From Isoetes taiwanensis (taxonomy: Eukaryota > Streptophyta > Lycopodiopsida > Isoetales > Isoetaceae), in contig JAJEKV010000061.1 of NCBI GenBank assembly GCA_021234155.1, positions 3,065,950-3,129,949 of the forward strand: a stretch of DNA of 64,000 bases, written 5' to 3'. Position 1 is the first letter of the stretch; each line of letters begins with the position of its first letter. The notes beneath the pieces were generated by a model. That model did not search any database. It had not been told where the DNA came from and worked only from the letters and a program-made list of their open reading frames with translations. The position numbers and the translations under genes are program-made. Positions 12,426 through 26,083 of the stretch are shown in pieces.

Positions 12426-15400
12426 CCAACCACATTATTGCATGGATGAGGTACAGCTTTACCACTTTACTTGCGCAGTTTTTTATCGTTTGGACTGGAC
12501 AATGCTGGTTTGAAGATCAACATTGAATGATCCATGTTCATCTGTTACTTGAGTTGTTGATGCTTCCAGCATTGTTTATGCACTGTATTTGAATTTTGAC
12601 ACCTGAAGCGCATTTTAAAATACATGTTTCTATGTCATAGTATAATGATGAACATACCAGATCTATAGAAGCACATCAGCGTTCATAAAGGCACGGACTC
12701 AGTTGTGCGCCTCGGTGCAGTATTGAATTGCCATATATAATTGTACAGTCTACCAGCATACTTATTATTGCTAAGATTTTTCCCTCGAAAACCCTTCGGG
12801 GTGGAGGTTTTTTAATCTTGACAGTAATACGCATGATGCTCTTTCTTTGTTTGGGTCCCATCGGCCAGTTGGTCTCCGTGGATGATAAAAATACATTCTA
12901 TTCTTAAAAAATTAAAAAAAAAGGCTAGAGTGTTCGATTATTACAAGGCCATGTTTATAGTAGATCTTTTTCTTTCATTTGAAGAACCAATTATTATTTT
13001 TTCCTTTTTTGGCCATGTCGAAATAAGGATATTCATGGCAGGTTTGGACATTTCAATGTTTCATTTGAGCTTTTTTCCTATTAATTCTATTGTGTGGTAA
13101 GATTGGACGTATCGTTTGAGCCCAAGACCTTAGGATTTCATGGAGGCATGCTTGAGTTATGGCAAGCAAATTGAATAATTAGTGAGCCAAACTATTGGCG
13201 CAATTCAAAACTTGTTTAAGATTTAGGGCATCTTCCCATGATCTTCGGACCTCAAATGTCTAGTATGGCAAGGTCAATTTGCACACAAAGTTGCCTCGTG
13301 CCCATAGCTGAAGACCTGATCCTATTTCTGGCATGGGCTTAAGGAATTTTAGCAAAACTATCTATCATTCATAGAAAGGACAAAATGAACCTCACTGTTC
13401 GAAAATAAAACAAAAATTCTCAAGTTTCAAGTTGAAAACTTCAAGGTGAGGCGTGCTTGAGAACGCAAAGGATTTACGCTTGACATCAGAAAAACCTTAA
13501 GGTTTAAGGCCAAGGCCACCCTGCAGCCCTGTACTAGATTGTTTGAAAGGCTTTTCTAGACGTGCCATTAGGATCACGTGATAATTAAAATAAAGAAACA
13601 AATTCGAGATACACTTTTAACAGTTGTAACAAGAGAAAATCATGATGATGATAGATAGAAAAATATAGGTGCAAGAACGTAGGCCTCTCAAAAACTGCTC
13701 TTGCTTTCAGATTCATCCAATAAGGTCCATTAACTCCTGCTTGAAGATGGAGAGAGTCAATGCCAAGCCAAAATCTTAGCAAGGTGGTAAAACAGTTAGT
13801 CACAAATTTCTATTTTACCACAATGCAAGGAGCACGATCTGGTGTCGTGTTCTTGACTTCTCCCCATACTTCAGGTTCTGTTAATTATTCTACAACAAAC
13901 AAGTGCAAAGTGGTTAGGGAAATCATCTCCATGCTCAACTGGATTACAAATAGGGGTTAATAAGCATGTCCAATCACTAGCAACAAAATCACAGAGCGTG
14001 TGCTTCCTCTGCCTCGGTTTTTCATTCAAAATGGCAGCTAATTTTTGCTTATGTACCATCGTTAAAATGAATCTGTTTTGATATCTTTGCTATCCAGGCA
14101 GTATCATATTGATGACCCATCTTGACTTTCTGTACAATAAGGATGATGAGAAGAGTGTTGACAGTATTGACCGATTCAAGGCTCAGTTTTGCAGAGATGG
14201 CACTGTGCTGACTAGGATCTGGAAGGCAACAGTTAATAGTGAACCTGCCTAGCAAGTCTTCACAATCAGTCTGAGGCTGAATTGAGGATAACAGTGAGAA
14301 CAGTTTGTTGCCATAAGCAATGGTACGTTAAACTTGAAGTTCCTCCACTTATTATGTGACACTGTCAAAAAATTTAGAAAAGATAATAGTAAATTACCCC
14401 GTGACGCCAGTTTTCATCTCTGAGGTATTGAACAAGGCATTGAGGAGAGGTTGGTAGCCAAAGAGAGGTATCGCAAAGACGAGCATAGTGTCGGGGCTGC
14501 TAGCCAGGTTGCAAGTTGTAACTCTAACTCCACTTTTAGAGCAAGGCAACACTCCATTTTCGCACAATCTAGTCTATGTCGAGACGCTTTGATGCGCTTA
14601 TTCGAGCATAGAAATTGGTGGCCGCTTTAGGCCACTTTCAACATGTTCTTCCTTCCTTGAACATTTCAAATAAATCTGGAAGCTGAACAAACACAAAAAT
14701 GTCCTTAAAATTCATTCCTTTCAAACATAATAACATTAGAAAATAAATTCTTACTTGCTGAATCTTCATCAGGTATATTAACTACAAGGAAACTAGAGAT
14801 CTTTTCACATTGCCTTGGCTAACTTGACAATATATCTGATCCGCGGATCGCACAAAGGATGTTAAGAAACCTCCCCGAAAAAGACCCATGCGTAAATGTT
14901 CAACATGGGCGAGGCATTGCGTAAAATAGATCCAGGCAACTGCTCAAGATTGACAAAGATATTCTAGCTAATGCATGAGCTACCTATCCTATAAAGTGCA
15001 TGGTATAAGCTTGTTTGATGAATAGCAATATGCTCCAATTGTAAAGAAAATAGTGGAGGCCGAGAAAGACTTGATAAATTTCATATCGATATATGGCCTG
15101 CTACTAATTAATGAAATCCCCGCTTAGATCTACCTAATATCGCCTATTCAACAATTCCACATCTAGCTGGGTAACAATTGCCTTCACATGCATAATGAAA
15201 ATGCAATATCCGGCTGCAAGTTGTTGAGCTATAAACATTGAACATTCTGCGAAAAAAAATGTCTAGGTTAATTGACAATGTGACCTATGGCAAGTGTATG
15301 CGCTACCTTTAAGCAATCGATATTGAAACAACATACCTTACTTTAAATTTGTCTGCGCAATTAGTACTAGACAAATCTACTAAGTTAAGAATAGTTCTTG

Positions 15401-15426
15401 AAATGCCATGATTTCTAGTTATCTCG

Positions 15427-16236
15427 CTTGATAATGGATTTGCTCACAAAAAGTACTCAAATCTAAAACTCGGGTCATTTCGCCAAAATGGTATGACATT
15501 TCTTGCCCGATTGAAAGCCTATGCTAGCATGTTAGCAAATGCTAAGCCCAATGGAAGGACATATGAATGCTAAGCCCAATCGAAGGACATATGATGTTCT
15601 TATAAGTCGCCTTTGGAAAATGGACCTTACATTCGAGATCATATGCATTACTTTGGCACAAACTCGCGTACACATTTGAGACGATGGATTTAGGACTTAA
15701 ATGTTCTGTTGTACAAATTATAGTAGTTCGTGTAAGTTATGGGGCGAGAACAAAAGGTATGTGTAAATAGTCTCATGTAATCGGGTGCCAATTGTTAGAC
15801 ATATGCAAAATGTCTTGCAGATTCTGCAAGAGGTAGAGGAAGTATTTAATGGCATTCTAGTTAGAGAGAATATTTTACTCGAACACCTTGCCTTGAAAGA
15901 TCTTGATAATGGATTTGCTCACAAAGTACTCAAATCTAAAACTCGTGGTACTAAATGGTCACTGCCAAAATGGTATGACATTTCTTGCCTGATTGAAAGC
16001 CTATGCTAGCACAAACAAGTTGCATCAGTTTACAGAAAAATGTTAGCAAATGCTAAGCCCAATGAATTGTTCTTATAAGCTGCCTTTGGAAAATGGACCT
16101 CACATTTGAGATCTGTATGCATTACTTTGGCTCAAACTCTGTGCACATTTGAGACCATGGATTTAGGACTTAAATGTTCTGTTGTACAAATTATAGTAGT
16201 TCAGAAGTAAGTTATGGGGCGAGAACAAAAAGGTAT
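15427..16236. repeat. Direct duplication, period 475 bp
   Basis: Copy 1 (15427 to about 15756) and copy 2 (15902 to about 16236) both begin CTTGATAATGGATTTGCTCA and end near ATGGGGCGAGAACAAAA. They share roughly 330 bp with scattered differences and separate small insertions. Neither copy encodes a recognisable protein. Confidence 0.85.
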
Positions 16237-16408
16237 GATTTTGTTCATTGATACCTAAGCCATCACAGATGGTTTTCAAGTACAGATAAATTCCATGGGA
16301 ATACATCTCACTGATTATGGCAAGAAATATTAAATCATATTTCTAAAAAAGCATCACAAAACTTACGGAAGAATACGTTTTCCTTGAAGGAATCGTCTTC
16401 AAATCAAA

Positions 16409-17357
16409 CACTTGGATGAATGCACCTACAACACCAAGAAATGTTTAATACGAAAAGCACAATGAACAAAAAATCAAGGTATAAAACCAAAAAAGAGTAA
16501 GAAACATGATCTCAAATCCTGAGATCTTGAAGAACAAAGCAACCAAACATATACGGAACCTTAGAAAAAGAGCTACAGGTGTGAATATGAACCCATGTGA
16601 GACACAGTGGACAATGTACGCAACCAGCATTATATTGCATTTTTAGAGAGTAACAATATTGATAAGTAGGACCACCAATCAGTGAATGAAGCCAAAGGAA
16701 AATTAACCATGCAACTTCATGTAGGGGAGACATCACTATGAGATGCATGTAATCATTTTATATATGGCTTTAAGGTGAGCATGGCGGTTTCAAGGAACAC
16801 TAGAAGGAATGTTGGACGGATGAATTTATTCAAATTTAGGGAAGAACACTAAAAGCTATGAGACGAATAATACAGATGTAAACTTTGAACAGTAGGAGAA
16901 ACCATGGAAGAATTCAAAGTAACCTATAAGTATGCAACGAAGGGCAACGATGCTTTCCTAAGTTAGTAAGAACACCAAGTTCCTTCGGTTGCAAGCTGAG
17001 TTCACGGTTTAGACACAAGGCAGCATCTACGTGTAATTGGAATAGAAATCTAAGAAGAATCAAACCATCATTGCTCCCATTCCTCTAGTTTTGACATCTA
17101 TCAAACGCATTTGCCTCTTTCAGGTCCGCTTTTTACAAACTTTCAGTCGTGCTGGAGGAGTGGAAGGCCAATAAGATAGGACCAACCTAAAGCACAATCT
17201 CGGTACAAATTGACAAACAAAATAGAAACATCAAATTGACATTACCGGCATATAGGGTTCTTACCAGATAGGAATGAGGAGAGTATGAGGAGAGGAAGAA
17301 ATGTAAGATCACACTTGGACGAATGCACCTACAAAACAAGAAATGTTTAATACGAAA
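16409..17357. repeat. Direct repeat of about 46 bp, 903 bp apart
   Basis: Bases 16409-16455 and 17312-17357 share CACTTGGA(T/C)GAATGCACC and AAGAAATGTTTAATACGAAA. A second short repeat, GTATGAGGAGAGGAAGAAAT, occurs near 17284 and 17431. These are probably decayed copies of one local sequence. Confidence 0.7.
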
Positions 17358-19489
17358 GGAACCGGTTTTGGATTTAGGAGCAACAACGAAGCCCTAAGGT
17401 TCTTACCAGATCGGAATCCTTTGGCTCCGTTAGTATGAGGAGAGGAAGAAATGAAAATTGCGGATAGTCACAGAAAGAAGGAATTGGACAAGCGAAACCA
17501 AAAAAATAAAGGCTCGATGGACGGACGGAGGGAGTTATTTCGCGACCTTCTCCATCTCCGTCCTATTTTTAGCCATTTTTTCTAATTTTCTCCGCCATTG
17601 ATCCGTAAAAGAGAGGATCTGAAGGTGCAGAACATGCCACCTCACGTTTTGCTTACTTGGAACTGCTACGTGGATAGCCTAGAATTGCAAGGAGGGTTGC
17701 ACGCTTGGTTAGGCTGGCGTGCTAAAAAAATAGCAAAGTACCATATGCGTTACGCCAAGCTATTGTTTTTAATGCTCCTAACTATTGTTTTTCTAAAATA
17801 AGGACATTTTGAAAAGCATTATTATGACACATAGAAAAAACGAGGTGTTGTTTCTAACGTGCTTTTTAACCAATAAAATATTAACACGTGGCATACTTTT
17901 TCAAATGACCAGAATTATTTGAACTAATGAAATGTCGACACATGGCACACAATTGAAAAAACAGCATAGTATATACCACAATTTAGAAGTCAATATATTA
18001 TGAATCATTTACTAGTTCTGTTTATTTTAAAATAAGAAAGTCTTTTGGGGATCGAACCTAAACAAACCCATAAGGCATAATAATATTTTATTGTAATCCA
18101 AATTCTAAGATTCTATCACTTAATAAGGTAATGGAGGTATCAACCATTAGATACAAATAATTTAGATGCCACTAAAACCATCGAAATTCATGGAATTCAT
18201 AATTTTTATAGCAAAAAATACATTACAATCCTTTAGATGGGATGTTGTTCCAATTCTGCATCATGGGATCCATTACTTTCCAGACTACTTTAGAATCTGC
18301 ATAAGGAAAAAATAATTATGTTCAAAAAATGCCTAGATCATACAAAAAATAAAACAAGTTCAATGATTTTTACCTGTTTTAGAATTTGCATTGATGTTAA
18401 GCCTCCCATGCATACCTGTGTTAACAATGATTATAGATATAGCCATACTTAAAATGAAGCAAATGCAAAAGCAAGAAAAGCATGCATGATACCTGTTTTT
18501 GGGCTTGTAAGCAGTTCATCATCTGCATTCGAGCTTGTAAGTAAATAGATCCGCAAGCTCCAGTTGCTTGGAATTCCATGTGCCTTTCAAATATCCAGAA
18601 AATGAGGCAAAGTGGGAATAAATAAGAGAGAATCCAATCAGGGACAACTTAGATTTAATTTTACAAGCCCTTGGGCATAGCCAAGATACTGCAAACCACC
18701 AGCATTAATCTGTGGCATACTTTAAGTACTAGTTTCAGACCGAAACCCACAAGCATCAAACATCCCATGGATAACCAGCAAGGCCTGGCCTGTTTTGTTT
18801 TAGTATTAAATCAAAAACACCTACTACCCTTTGCATCCAAGCATTGAACACGAAAAAGGAGAGCACATGAAACTAAGGACCAAAGAATAAAGAAATGGAG
18901 AAGTGGGCAATTAAAAAGCCATGTTTCTGAGTTAGGTCCGAAGCACAAAACGGAGAAGTAGAAAACTAGTTGTTGATGGCAGCAAAAATCGATGCAACAA
19001 GCAACAAATGAAAGCACAATCTGCAAATCCAGCACAATGGTCCCAATCAAAGGAAACAAAGGCAAGGAAGAAAGAATTTACAAGGTAATCGCATCTAGAA
19101 GCACAAGCAAGAAACACAAATGCAAAAGCACATACAAGAAACATGAAGGCAAAAGATCTGCACATTTTGAAGAAGGAAGCTTTGATACGTCGAAAGAAGA
19201 AGAGCTACACATGATCCATGACATCGACCTTCCTTGAACGTGGGCTACTCCTGCTTGAATGAACTATGTGTTACAGATAAACAACAGATTTAGAACTAAA
19301 AACAAAAGGCAGCATGCAACCTCATCCAAGCCAGACACAAATGAACGAGTTGAGACACAAATGAACCAGATGAGAAGAACCGGAGACATGATTTGAAGAG
19401 GTTCTTGGAGAAGCCAAAACCTCTATAGCTACGCATACATCTTCCTCGCTTTTGCGCATCGCTTGAGCTGGAGCAAAGCCATCGCCATA

Positions 19490-20086
19490 TGTTAGTCCTG
19501 TGCCTCCTGGTACAGGACTATTCATGCATACAACGGACCAAGTCAAGGCCAAGGATCCACAGCCAGGCACGGGTCAGTCGTCAAAGGCCCAGCAAAAGAC
19601 CAAGCAGCAGACCACGCAGTCAAAGCCCGCGTCTGCTACCAAGAGGCGGCGCTCAGACAAGTGACGGCCCGTCACCGCCCGCGTCAGCGTCAGCGTGATT
19701 TCAGGCACTTCAAGAGGCACCGCCAGCATTCCTGCAAATCAGGCCTCCTTCCAGGAGTCGGCACCGAGATCAGTCAGAGTGTCTATATTGGGCCAAAGGC
19801 CATTGTACTATATATATGAGTAGAGCTAGCACATGAGTTTTTAGATGAGTTTTGAGTCTTGTCTCACATCAGTTTTCTCTCGATTGCGAGAGCTCATGTA
19901 TCTTCATTGACATCAAGGAAGTTGTTCTCATTATTGTGATCTCATTGTTCTCTTTTTGTTCTGTTCTCTTTTTCTTGTTCTTTTCTTGCAAATTCCGCGT
20001 GACATAGCTCCCGGATTCTCCTGCTAGATCCAAGGGTCCTCACAGAGGGCTGTCTTGCAGGAGTTCCTGAACCCAGACCCCAAACA
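19490..20086 (+). repeat. 5' LTR of element 1
   Basis: 597 bp, starting TGTTAG and ending CCAAACA, with the TG...CA ends typical of LTRs. It matches the two halves of the 3' LTR (29983-30162 and 31749-32119). A TATATATA motif lies at about 19811-19818 and could be the promoter. It carries 51 bp (after CAAGTGA at about 19664) that the 3' LTR lacks. Confidence 0.95.
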
Positions 20087-20087
20087 C

Positions 20088-20104
20088 TGGCGCCGATGCC
20101 GGGT
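20088..20104 (+). other. Primer-binding site of element 1
   Basis: TGGCGCCGATGCCGGGT begins one base after the 5' LTR. TGG is the complement of a tRNA CCA end, and the TGGCGCC start is common in plant Ty3/gypsy elements. The priming tRNA was not determined. Confidence 0.75.
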
Positions 20105-20121
20105 CTGATCTTTCTTCCATC

Positions 20122-21834
20122 ATGTCGGCTAGAGGTTTCACTCCTGAAGAACTCCTCTGCCAAACGGCGGCTCGCCTGGAGCGCCATCAACGACGCGAGG
20201 TTGTTCGGGATATGTATGATTCTGCCTATGACATTGAGGGTGGTCGTGTCCACTCCAGAGCTCATTCGGCACCCCCTACCCCTCGTGCTCATTCTCGACC
20301 AGGGTCTCCCCCTGTGTGTCGTCACTGTTCGTAACCGCAATCTCCACAACATACCCCTGTTCAGCCCACGCCTCACTATTTCCAGACTCCTGACAGCACC
20401 TATATCCATATCCCTTCAGGTCACACCCCTCTTCCGTCACAACCTTCTTCACCTCCTGGTGGGATGGGCTACCATCAAGTGTCTTTTGGCCCTACCCACA
20501 TTCACGACTTTCAGTCTTCTCCATCTTTTCAGCATGCTCTTCCTGTTTACCAAACCACTGATCTCAATCCTAATGAGGAAGGCTCCCAAGGCCCTTCTTC
20601 ACCAGATGCTGCTTTCACTGGACCACATGTTTTTCCAGTCCCACCCCCTTGCTCTCAGTCTCAGACTGTTCCACCTCTCTATGCTTCTGCATATCATCCA
20701 TCGAATCCCCCTATCTATGCGCCTGTTCCACCTTCATCTCCCAATCATAATTTGAAGCTGACTTATCCAACCTTTGGTAACACTAAAGGCAAACCTCTGG
20801 ATCAGAGTGCTCAAGCCCACATGGAGGAATTTGAAGCCTTGGCCATTCTGAACGGTCATACGTAGCCACAACTCAAATTTCATATCTTTTCGACCACGCT
20901 ACGAGGCGCCCCTCATCAGTGGTTAATGGCCAACAAAAGTCATTGGAAACAGAGTTGGGAAGAAATGAAAACTGCCTTTCTGTCTCATTATGGCACCACG
21001 GACGATGATCAGTTACTCCTCAAGCAACTCAATGACCTTCAACAAGAGCCCACGGAGTCGGCCCGTGGATTTTATGGACCGCCTTCACATTCTCGTCAGT
21101 AAACTCCAGGAGTACCCCACGCAGAGCCAGATCCTCGTCTGGTTTCTGCAGGGCCTTCCTCCTGCCATTCGCCTCATGACAGAATACCTGCGTCCCAAGT
21201 CTCTGGAACAGGCCATTGAATTGGTCAATCACTCGGTCAATGTTTCTTCTAGGGGTGTTGCTCTCCAGGAACTCCCTTTCATGCCCCCGTCATGGTTCCT
21301 TAGAACTCGCTCAGCACCTCAGCCAGCAAATCCACAACGCTTCACATCCGTGTGTACTATTTGTAAATATCAAGGTCATCTGGCAAATGAATGCAACTCC
21401 TCCAATGGACCTCCTCATTGTAAACGATGCAATATATGCAATCACGCCACGGAAGAATGCACTCGTTCTCATCCTACACCTTTTCGCAATAAAATGGTCT
21501 TTCAAGTCCAGACCACGCCTCAACAACAACCGGCCATATCAGCCTCAAAGAATATCAAACTCAACAACCTCAAAGAATATTAACAAACGCAAAGCAGCAA
21601 CCACGGGGACAAGGCAATCGTCCTCCCTTTGATCCTTCAAAGGCTCAATGTTATCATTGTCATGAATGGGGTCACACCACCACGGCGTGTCCTCAACTTC
21701 CTCAAGTTCAAGTCCAGCTCCCAGGTTCCACTCAGCCTGCTTCTGTGCGCCTCACGGCTTATCAACTGTGGGTGGCCAACGGTAAACAAGGCCCCCGTCC
21801 TGTTCTGAGGAAGCCCCCACGGCCGCCTCAACAA
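20122..21834 (+). pseudogene. gag of element 1 (capsid/nucleocapsid), disrupted
   Basis: Gag forms the virus-like particle in the cytoplasm and binds element RNA. The ATG at 20122 begins MSARGFTPEEL, followed by a Pro/Ser-rich stretch and a retrotransposon-gag capsid core (HIFSTTLRGAPHQWL at about 20880, then SQILVWFLQGLP). Three CCHC zinc knuckles follow: CTICKYQGHLANEC (about 21355), CKRCNICNHATEEC (about 21421) and CYHCHEWGHTTTAC (21649). In-frame stops are TAA 20332 and TAG 20863. A frameshift near 21060 moves the reading to another phase and one near 21580 returns it. The frame then runs into pol, separated only by TAG 21835. Element 2 keeps Gln at that point, so this is probably a mutated CAG and gag-pol was one ORF. 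Confidence 0.85.
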
Positions 21835-21837
21835 TAG

Positions 21838-24800
21838 CGCCCTCAGCAAGTTGCATCTACCTCCAATCCTATGGATCAACAAGCTCAAGAAGAGATTTAT
21901 CAGGCTCTCAACCCACCCGTTCAACAGTCCAATTGGGTTGGTCTTGTCTCATGTTACACACGGGCTTCACACCCTTTGACCATCATTCCTCATGACACGC
22001 AACCTGCTTTTGCTGTGGAAACAGTCCCTCATGACGATGATAAAAAAGTTCACTTCGCATCTGATCTTGACAAACTCATGCCTCACGTCATGCCTAAAGT
22101 GAGACAAAGTATTCGGAAACTCATGCAGGCTGCGGAAGGTCGAACCTTGGCAAATGTTCACGCCACCACTCGAGCTCAGCAGCGTCAGGTAGCGCCGTCA
22201 TCATCCACCAGCACACGCTCTCAGCCATATCCAAATATTGCTGCTGAGGTCGAGCTTCTCAAAGAAGTCTCCGCTTCCTTACCACAGACTCCAGCTCCAC
22301 TGGACCCTGCGGATCCTTTTTCACATGTTCCTTTGGAACTTCAGGAAGAACTTGCCAAAATCAAGATTCCTTTGAGCCTGGCCACCATCTTGAAACTCTG
22401 TCCGGCTCTCAAAGATCAGTTACCTCTTCCCACGGTTCTGGTTGGAGCTGTTGCAACTTCAACACCCACGGTGCATGCCATGGTGGGCAATCGGCACATC
22501 AATCATGTCCAAATTGATGGTGGTAGTGCCGTCAATCTCATTACCGATAAACTCCGGAAGCAATTGGGCATCAAACAATTATACCGTGCCCCTTATGACA
22601 TCAAGTTGGCAAATGGCCATATCACGCGTCCTCAAGGCGTCACTCCTCTTCTCCATATCAGCATTGGTGATCTCAAATTCCCTTTGGAATTTGGAGTTTG
22701 GAAAGCTGGAGAAGATCCTGGTGACTATGAAATGTTGGTTGGAAGATCTTTTCTGCGACAGGCCAAGAGTATTCATTACTGGGCCACGGACCAACTTGTT
22801 ATCACCGATGGCCACCTCAATGCCACAATGGATCTAGAAACTGGCCAATTGATCTCTGTCGAGAATGCTGAACCTTCCATCTCTGACACTGACTCTGAAG
22901 AAGCACAAAATATTTATCATGTTCAAACTCCTCCAGCGGGTCTCCCTCTCTCATCTTACCCTGAGTATGCTGATCCTTGGGGTGACATGACGCTTGATCA
23001 GGACCAGGCTGTGGCAGCTCTTTTGGACCCTTACCTGGCTTCCTGCAATCGCATTCAATGTCTTGATCATTTTTCTGACCCACTTTCTTCTTCAGAGCCA
23101 ATTGATGTTCATGCCGTCATGAAGCAACCCTTGCTTGATGACGCTCAGCAGCCTCTTTTCTTCACCACGCAAAATGCTGCTCCTCCTGTCATGCTTCAGC
23201 CTCCTGCTCATCAGGTTCAGGACACGGAGGTTGTTCCTCATATTCAAACTCCAGAAGTGGAAATTGTGGACATTGGTAACAATCAAAAAGTCCGCTTAGC
23301 TGCTAAACTTCCGCCTACCTATAAAGCACGCGCTGTGACGCTGTTCAAGAAATTCAAACATATTTTTGCTTGGAGCTACAAAGACCTTCGAGGTATCAAA
23401 AAAGAATTGGGGGAACTCACCATTCCTACCAAATCTAATGCACGCCCAATCTACCAACGACAGTACAGGCTCAACCCAAATTATCGTGACCGCGTCAAGG
23501 CTGAAATTGACAAACTCTTGGCTGCTGGCCTGATTTATGAAATCAAACATTCTGAATGGGTGAGCCCCATCGTCATTGCTCTCAAACACAATGGTAAGAT
23601 CCGCGTTTGCATGGATCACAGAAAACTCAATCAAGCCACGGAGCGTGATCACTTTCCGCTTCCCTTCACTGGCCAGGTTCTTCAAGAAGTTGCTGGTCAT
23701 GAGATGTACTCTTTCATGGATGGTTTTTCTGGGTACAATCAAATTTCTATCAAGCAAGAAGATCAACTCAAAACTACCTTCACCACCCCGTGGGGCACTT
23801 TTGCCTACAAGGTGGTCCCTTTTGGTTTGTCAAACTCTCCTTCAACCTTTCAGCGCATCATGCTCTCCGTCTTTCAAGACTTTATGAAGGATAAACCTTT
23901 TCTTCAGATCTTCCAAGATGATTTTTCTGCCTACAGCTCCATGGATGATCACTTGGACAAATTGGAGCATTAGTCTCAAATCCTGAGAAGTGCACTTTCT
24001 GCATCACCTCAGGCGACTTGTTGGGTCATGTGGTCAGTAAAGAAGGCATCATCACGGATCCCGCTAAAATTAGTTGTGTCCTGAAAGCTCAAGCACCGTC
24101 TAATATCAAAGAGACACGCTCTTTCCTGGGTAAGGTAAATTACTATTCCACCTTCATTCCTGGACTTGAAGCTATAGCTGACCCCATTCATAAACTCACG
24201 GGTGATGAATCCACTTGGGCTTAGAATCCCCAAGCGGAAGCTGCTTTTCAGAAGTTGAAGCTGTTGCTTACTCAGCCTCGGTCCTTGTTCCTCCTCAATG
24301 GGACAAGCCTTTCCACGTTCATGTTGACGTCTCTGCTTTTGCCATTGGTGCTGTTCTCTCTCAGGCCTATGATGAAACCACGGATAAACCAATCCGCTAT
24401 GCCAGCCGGAAACTCAATCCTGCTGAGCACAACTATTCTGCCACGGAACGGGAAGCTTTGGGCTTAGTTTTCTGTGTCCAACGTTTCCGACATTATTTGT
24501 TGGGAAGCCAGATCAAGTTCTTTGTTGATCATCAAGCTCTTCTTTATTTGATCAACAAAGCCACGCCCACGGGACGAATTGCTCGTTGGGTCCTTCTTCT
24601 GCAAGAATTCGCTCCCTTCGAAATTGTTCATAAGGCAGGCAAGTCTCATGTGGTGCCTGATTATCTTTCACGCATCCACACGGATGATCCGTCCACGGGT
24701 GTTTCTGACGCCTTTCCAGACGCTCAATTATTCCTGGTCACGGCCACGCCACATTGGTTTCATAACTTTCAGCAATATCTTCTCACTGGTACTCTTCCTC

Positions 24801-26083
24801 CCGCCGATCCGACGCTCTCTCCAGAAAAGCTTCGCTCCCGCCACCGTCAGTTTCTCCGAGAGGTCCGTGACTATACCATGGTTGCAGGCCAATTGTACAA
24901 ATGAGGCAAAGACATGGTCCTCCGTCGTTGTGTCCTCCCTCACGAGGTGCCCGATATTGTTCGACAAGCCCACGATGGGTTTGGTGGTGGTCATTTTAGT
25001 GGTGACGCCACGGCACGCAAAATTCTTTTGGCAGGATACTTCTGGCCCACGCTATTCAAAGATGCCCACGCTTATGCTCGCACGTGTGACGTCTGTCAAC
25101 GTGTGGGAAAGCCCACGGCCCGTGACGCTCTTCCATTGACGCCGGTCGCCACGCCACATCCCTTCAGCAAATAGGGAATGGATTTTGTGGGGCCCATGGA
25201 CCCACCGGCGCGGCACACCCGTGCCCGCTATATTCTGGTCATCACGGATTATGCTACCAAATGGGCAGAAGCTTGTGCACTTCCAGACAACACTGCTGCC
25301 AGCACAGCCAAGGTTCTCTACACGCACATCATCACGCGTTTTGGTTGTCCCATGGAACTTGTTAGTGATCGTGGCGTGCATTTTGTCAATCATACCATCA
25401 AGAAGCTGACGGATTATCTTCACATCCAACACCGGAAGAGTACACCCTATTATCCTCAAGGAAATGGCTTGGCTGAAAGTACCAACAAAACTCTCATCAC
25501 TATTCTCAAAAAAATTTGTGACGCTTCTCGCACAGATTGGCAAGACAAGTTGCCTACTGTTATTTGGGCTTACAACACTAGTTTCAAAATTGCTACTGGC
25601 CACACTCCTTTCAAACTAGTTTATGGTCAAGAAGCTCTAATGCCTTTTGAATATATTCTTCCAACTCTCCGTTTTCAACTTGCTACAGCACATAATCCAC
25701 CTGCTGCACTCAAGGAAAGGGTTTATCAATTGGAACAGTTGGATGAACTTCGGCGCGATGCTTACATTCGTGTTCTTCACGGACAACAGTTGCAGAAATC
25801 ATTGCATGACAAACGACTTAAGACAAAAACATTCCAAGAAGGTGATTTGATTCTTCTTTATGATTCTCGCTACAAAAATTTTCCGGGCAAGTTAAAGTTC
25901 AGATGGCTTGGTCCGTATCAAATCATTCAAGTTGTGCAACCCAGTGTTTTCAAGCTGGCCGAACTAGATGGCACTCCATTACCTACACCGTTAATGGCTT
26001 TCGCCAAACAATTTCATGCAACAAATACGCATACCATACACCGGATGCAAAGACAAGAAATTGAATCCCCAGATAGTGACTAA
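21838..26083 (+). pseudogene. pol of element 1 (protease, RT, RNase H, integrase), disrupted
   Basis: Pol copies the element RNA and inserts the DNA. The protease active site is IDGGSAVNLI (about 22510). RT has IRVCMDHRKLNQ, MYSFMDGFSGYNQISI, FGLSNSPSTFQ and a catalytic-loop sequence FQDDFS (about 23910), where most relatives have Y-x-DD. A short deletion and frameshift follow TAG 23971, before NPEKCTFC. RNase H contains FVDHQALLYLINK (about 24520). The integrase HHCC finger (about 24973-25096, ending CDVCQ) precedes the core with TDYATKW, SDRGVHF and NGLAESTNK, the D, D and E residues. Other stops are TAG 24222, TGA 24902 and TAG 25172. A frameshift lies near 24220-24260. From about 24260 to 26083 a single frame holds apart from those stops. 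Confidence 0.92.

Larger units (their letters stand above)
10361..19484. other. Intergenic region without a convincing gene
   Basis: About 9.1 kb between the Helitron and element 1. ORFs are short and have no recognisable domains. The region contains a poly(A)-tailed segment (10440-11729), local duplications (12131-12425, 15427-16236, 16409/17312) and AT-rich low-complexity DNA. A short readable stretch at about 14123-14240 (encoding DEKSVDSIDRFKAQF) could be an exon relic, but nothing around it supports a gene. No tRNA or rRNA was recognised. Confidence 0.55.

Noticed and set aside
19942-20409. 155-residue minus-strand ORF over the element 1 leader
   Set aside because: It is antisense to the LTR and gag start and has an Arg-rich composition expected from the complement of the gag codons.
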